This document shows positions 7,156 through 9,110 of a stretch of 9,110 bases of DNA, one piece after another. Positions within the stretch are counted from its first letter, which is position 1, and the number at the start of each line of letters is the position of its first letter. Origin of the DNA: an uncultured Blautia sp. (GTDB lineage Bacteria; Bacillota; Clostridia; Lachnospirales; Lachnospiraceae); assembly GCA_934408705.1 (NCBI GenBank), contig CAKRVL010000097.1, positions 1 through 9,110 on the forward strand. Direction: 5' to 3'. The notes under the pieces are model-generated. The model had not been told where the DNA came from and did no database searches. It saw only the letters and a list, made by a program, of their open reading frames with translations. The position numbers and the translations under genes were made by a program.

Positions 7156-8244
7156 ATGATATCAAATCAGGTACTGCAGAATACACTTGAGGGGCTTAAG
7201 GAGATATCCAGAACGGAGTTTTGCGTTATTGATATAGACGGTAAGACACTGGCTTCTACCTATAGTGAGTTTGAGATTCAGCCCCAGGATGTACAGGCGT
7301 TTGTGGAATCCCAGGCTGCCAGCCAGCTTGTGAAGGGATACCAGTATTTCAAGGTTTGTGATGATTATCAGCTGGAGTATATTCTGGTTGCCCACGGAGA
7401 GGATGAAGATACTTATATGGTCGGTAAGCTTGCAGCTTTCCAGATCCAGAGCCTGATCGTGGCATATAAGGAGCGTTTCGACAAGGACAGCTTTATTAAG
7501 AACCTGCTTCTCGATAATCTGCTTCTGGTGGATATTTATAATCGTGCCAAGAAGCTTCACATCGAGGCTGATGTGCGCCGCGTGGTTATGATCCTGGAGC
7601 TTGAGCAGGAGAGAGAGCACAGCTCTATGGAGAGCGTGAAGAGCCTTTTCGGTGGTAAGAGTAAGGACTTTATCACAGCTGTTGATGAGAAGAGCATTAT
7701 CATTGTTAAGGAGCTTGAGGAGAATGAGGGATACGAGGAGATGGACAGACTTGCCCAGACTATCCTTGATACCTTAGGCTTTGAGAGAGAGAATAATACA
7801 CATATTGCATATGGTACTATTGTAAATGAGCTGAAGGAGGTTTCCCGTTCCTATAAGGAAGCCAGAATGGCTCTGGATGTAGGTAAGATCTTCTCACCTG
7901 AGAAGGATGTGATCGCTTACAGCTCCCTTGGAATCGGCCGTCTGATCTATCAGCTTCCGATCCCGCTGTGCAAGATGTTTATTAAGGAGATTTTCGGTGG
8001 CAAGTCCCCGGACGATTTCGACGAGGAAACTCTGGTTACCATTGACAAGTTCTTCGAGAACAGTCTGAATGTATCCGAGACCTCCAGACAGCTCTATATC
8101 CATCGTAATACACTTGTATATCGTCTGGATAAGCTTCAGAAGAGCACAGGACTTGATCTTCGCGTATTCGAGGATGCTATCACATTTAAGATCGCGCTGA
8201 TGGTTGTAAGATATATGAAGTATATGGAGACTTTAGAGTATTAA
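7156..8244 (+). CDS. PucR/CdaR-like transcriptional regulator
   Basis: This 362-residue protein resembles PucR/CdaR-type activators, which carry their DNA-binding helix-turn-helix at the C-terminus. Residues about 1-105 form a small alpha/beta input domain (CVIDIDGKTLAST at 22-34) that could sense a ligand. A conserved-looking linker follows (FIKNLLLDNLLLVDIYNRAK, starting near 112). Residues about 136-255 look like the degenerate GGDEF-like domain of CdaR proteins (HIAYGTIVNELKEVSRSY) and have no GGDEF catalytic signature. The HTH lies at about 305-332 (NVSETSRQLYIHRNTLVYRL), the typical HTH_30 pattern. The ligand is unknown; no sugar-diacid or purine genes are nearby. Upstream purines are doubled: AAGGGA at 7140-7145 (10-base spacing) and GGAAGGG at 7147-7153 (2-base spacing), so the SD is not ideal. 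Its own strong terminator makes it a single-gene unit. Position just ahead of ftsE suggests, without proving, control of ftsEX. Confidence 0.83.
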   Translation: MISNQVLQNTLEGLKEISRTEFCVIDIDGKTLASTYSEFEIQPQDVQAFVESQAASQLVKGYQYFKVCDDYQLEYILVAHGEDEDTYMVGKLAAFQIQSLIVAYKERFDKDSFIKNLLLDNLLLVDIYNRAKKLHIEADVRRVVMILELEQEREHSSMESVKSLFGGKSKDFITAVDEKSIIIVKELEENEGYEEMDRLAQTILDTLGFERENNTHIAYGTIVNELKEVSRSYKEARMALDVGKIFSPEKDVIAYSSLGIGRLIYQLPIPLCKMFIKEIFGGKSPDDFDEETLVTIDKFFENSLNVSETSRQLYIHRNTLVYRLDKLQKSTGLDLRVFEDAITFKIALMVVRYMKYMETLEY

Positions 8245-8260
8245 TTTTTGTGATTTATGT

Positions 8261-8294
8261 GCCTGCCGCAGATGTCTGTGGCAGGCGTTTTTTT
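8261..8294 (+). terminator. Strong Rho-independent terminator after the regulator
   Basis: GCCTGCC (8261-8267) pairs with GGCAGGC (8280-8286). The stem continues through one G-U pair and CAG/CTG to an ATGT loop (8272-8275). Seven T residues follow at 8288-8294. It lies 16 bases after the regulator's stop codon and separates its transcript from ftsE. Confidence 0.95.
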
Positions 8295-8318
8295 AATAGG
8301 AAATTACTGTGAAATCTA

Positions 8319-8346
8319 TTGCGTTCTGTGTTTTCTCTGGTATAAT
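8319..8346 (+). promoter_or_regulatory. ftsE promoter P1 (extended -10)
   Basis: TGGTATAAT at 8338-8346 is a perfect extended -10 element (TG, one base, TATAAT). TTGCGT at 8319-8324 is a poor -35 (3 of 6) 16 bases upstream, which extended -10 promoters tolerate. Transcription would start near 8353 and give a leader of about 70 bases. Confidence 0.7.
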
Positions 8347-8365
8347 AAGGTACTGCAAAAATTGG

Positions 8366-8394
8366 TTGCAATTTCACCAGACATATATTACAAT
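8366..8394 (+). promoter_or_regulatory. ftsE candidate promoter P2
   Basis: TTGCAA at 8366-8371 (4 of 6) and TACAAT at 8389-8394 (5 of 6) are separated by exactly 17 bases. Transcription would start near 8401, about 23 bases before the ATG. The small dyad AAATTG/CAATTT (8359-8364, 8369-8374) overlaps the -35, and the shared element at 8380-8391 covers the spacer end and part of the -10, so a bound protein would affect P2 most. Confidence 0.45.
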
Positions 8395-8403
8395 AATGTT
8401 ACA
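8380..8403 (+). repeat. Second copy of the shared intergenic element
   Basis: GACATATATTAC at 8380-8391 is an exact 12-base reverse-complement match to 7097-7108 in front of the regulator gene. ATGTTACA at 8396-8403 is also found at 7130-7137, this time in the same orientation. The matches sit 20-44 bases before the start codon here and 19-59 bases before it in the other leader. See the dyad element there for comparison. Confidence 0.5.
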
Positions 8404-8423
8404 CAAAAATTAAGGAGGATATC

Positions 8424-9107
8424 ATGATTGATCTGATAGATGTAAGCAAGTCCTATGGACAGGGCCTGCCGGCAGTGAATCACGCCAATCTCCATGTGGA
8501 TAAGGGTGAGTTCGTATTTATTGTAGGAAGCAGCGGATCCGGTAAATCCACACTGATCAAGCTTCTTCTGAAGGAACTGGATTCCACTTCCGGTAAGATT
8601 ATCGTAAGCGGAGAGCGGCTTGAGGGAATGAAGCATCGTCGTGTGGCGAAATACCGCCGTAAGCTGGGAGTGGTTTTCCAGGACTTCCGTCTTTTGAAGG
8701 ACAGAGATGTATATGAGAATGTTGCCTTTGCACAGCGGGTTGTGAATCGTCCTACCAGAGTTATCCGTAAGAGAGTACCGGAGGTGCTCCAGGAGGTTGG
8801 TCTGGCCGGGAAATATAAAGCATATCCGGATGAGCTTTCAGGTGGAGAGCAGCAGAGAGTTGCCCTTGCCAGAGCTATTGTAAACCGCCCGGACATCCTT
8901 CTTGCAGATGAGCCTACAGGTAACCTTGATCCGAAGACTTCTGAGGAGATCATGAAGCTTCTCGAGGAGATCAATGAGCGTGGGACCACTGTTCTGGTAG
9001 TAACCCATAATAAAGAGATTGTCAATTCCATGAAGAAGCGTGTACTGACCATGCATAATGGAGTTATCATCAGCGACGAGAAAGAGGGAGAATATTATGA
9101 GGCCTAG
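8424..9107 (+). CDS. ftsE: Cell division ATP-binding protein FtsE
   Basis: This 227-residue ABC ATPase is the cytoplasmic subunit of the FtsEX complex, which couples ATP hydrolysis to activation of peptidoglycan hydrolases during division or elongation. All ABC motifs are present: Walker A GSSGSGKS at 35-42, Q-loop Gln 86 in the FtsE-type VVFQDFRLL, signature LSGGE at 138-142, Walker B ILLADE at 158-163, D-loop NLD at 167-169, and His 195 of the H-loop. The length is normal for FtsE and shorter than most transport ABC subunits. A strong AAGGAGG (8412-8418) stands 5 bases before the ATG. The gene has its own leader with one good and one possible promoter. ftsX begins inside its last codons, which sets it apart from LolD- or MacB-type ATPases of similar sequence. 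Confidence 0.95.
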   Translation: MIDLIDVSKSYGQGLPAVNHANLHVDKGEFVFIVGSSGSGKSTLIKLLLKELDSTSGKIIVSGERLEGMKHRRVAKYRRKLGVVFQDFRLLKDRDVYENVAFAQRVVNRPTRVIRKRVPEVLQEVGLAGKYKAYPDELSGGEQQRVALARAIVNRPDILLADEPTGNLDPKTSEEIMKLLEEINERGTTVLVVTHNKEIVNSMKKRVLTMHNGVIISDEKEGEYYEA

Positions 9108-9110
9108 TAC
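9097..9110 (+). CDS. ftsX: Start of ftsX (partial, runs off the window)
   Basis: ATG at 9097 opens a frame (M-R-P-S, then a partial codon) overlapping the last 11 bases of ftsE. GAGGGAG at 9084-9090 gives a 6-base SD spacing. FtsX, the membrane partner of FtsE, normally follows ftsE with such an overlap, and M-[RK]-x-S-T is a common FtsX beginning. Only 14 bases are visible, so the call rests on context. Confidence 0.7.

Noticed and set aside
7145..7156. Three-codon upstream frame (ATG GAA GGG TAA) whose stop overlaps the regulator ATG
   Set aside because: TAATG overlap is suggestive of coupling, but AAGGG directly abuts this ATG, so initiation there is unlikely. The sequence is better read as doubled SD-like purines.

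Overview
The window looks like a chromosomal segment of a low-to-mid GC Firmicute, most likely a gut Lachnospiraceae-type Clostridium relative. The reasons are AAGGAGG-type ribosome binding sites, a type III glutamine synthetase, a YitT-family membrane protein, and an FtsE/FtsX pair preceded by a PucR/CdaR-like regulator. The assignment rests on protein style and gene content, not on a database search. All genes are on the + strand and densely packed. I see no mobile element, tRNA, rRNA or CRISPR array, and no gene-free stretch longer than about 180 bases.

Layout. Positions 1-113 hold the terminator of an upstream gene, and a near-consensus promoter threaded through it drives a diacylglycerol-kinase-family lipid kinase (114-1013). 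After 80 bases comes glnN, a GSIII-type glutamine synthetase (1094-3208), closed by a modest hairpin terminator. Next is a tight three-gene unit: a MoxR/NorQ-like AAA+ ATPase (3264-4187), an overlapping NorD-like von Willebrand A protein (4168-6075), and a YitT-family membrane protein (6109-6978) 33 bases later. A 177-base AT-rich intergenic region with dyad elements leads to a PucR/CdaR-like regulator (7156-8244), which ends in a strong terminator. A 179-base leader with two good promoter candidates then drives ftsE (8424-9107). The first codons of ftsX overlap its end and run off the window.

How the parts relate. The AAA+/vWA pair has the form of a chaperone that remodels or activates a client protein, but no obvious client such as nitric oxide reductase or RuBisCO lies in the window. 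glnN and yitT are its only close neighbours. FtsE and FtsX form the membrane ATPase complex that couples division to cell-wall hydrolase activation. A 12-base sequence (GACATATATTAC) recurs, in opposite orientation, in front of both the regulator gene and ftsE, so the regulator may control itself and ftsEX. Most of the window is ordinary core-genome content. The less explained parts are the AAA+/vWA pair, with an unusual Asn in its Walker A motif, and the shared intergenic element.
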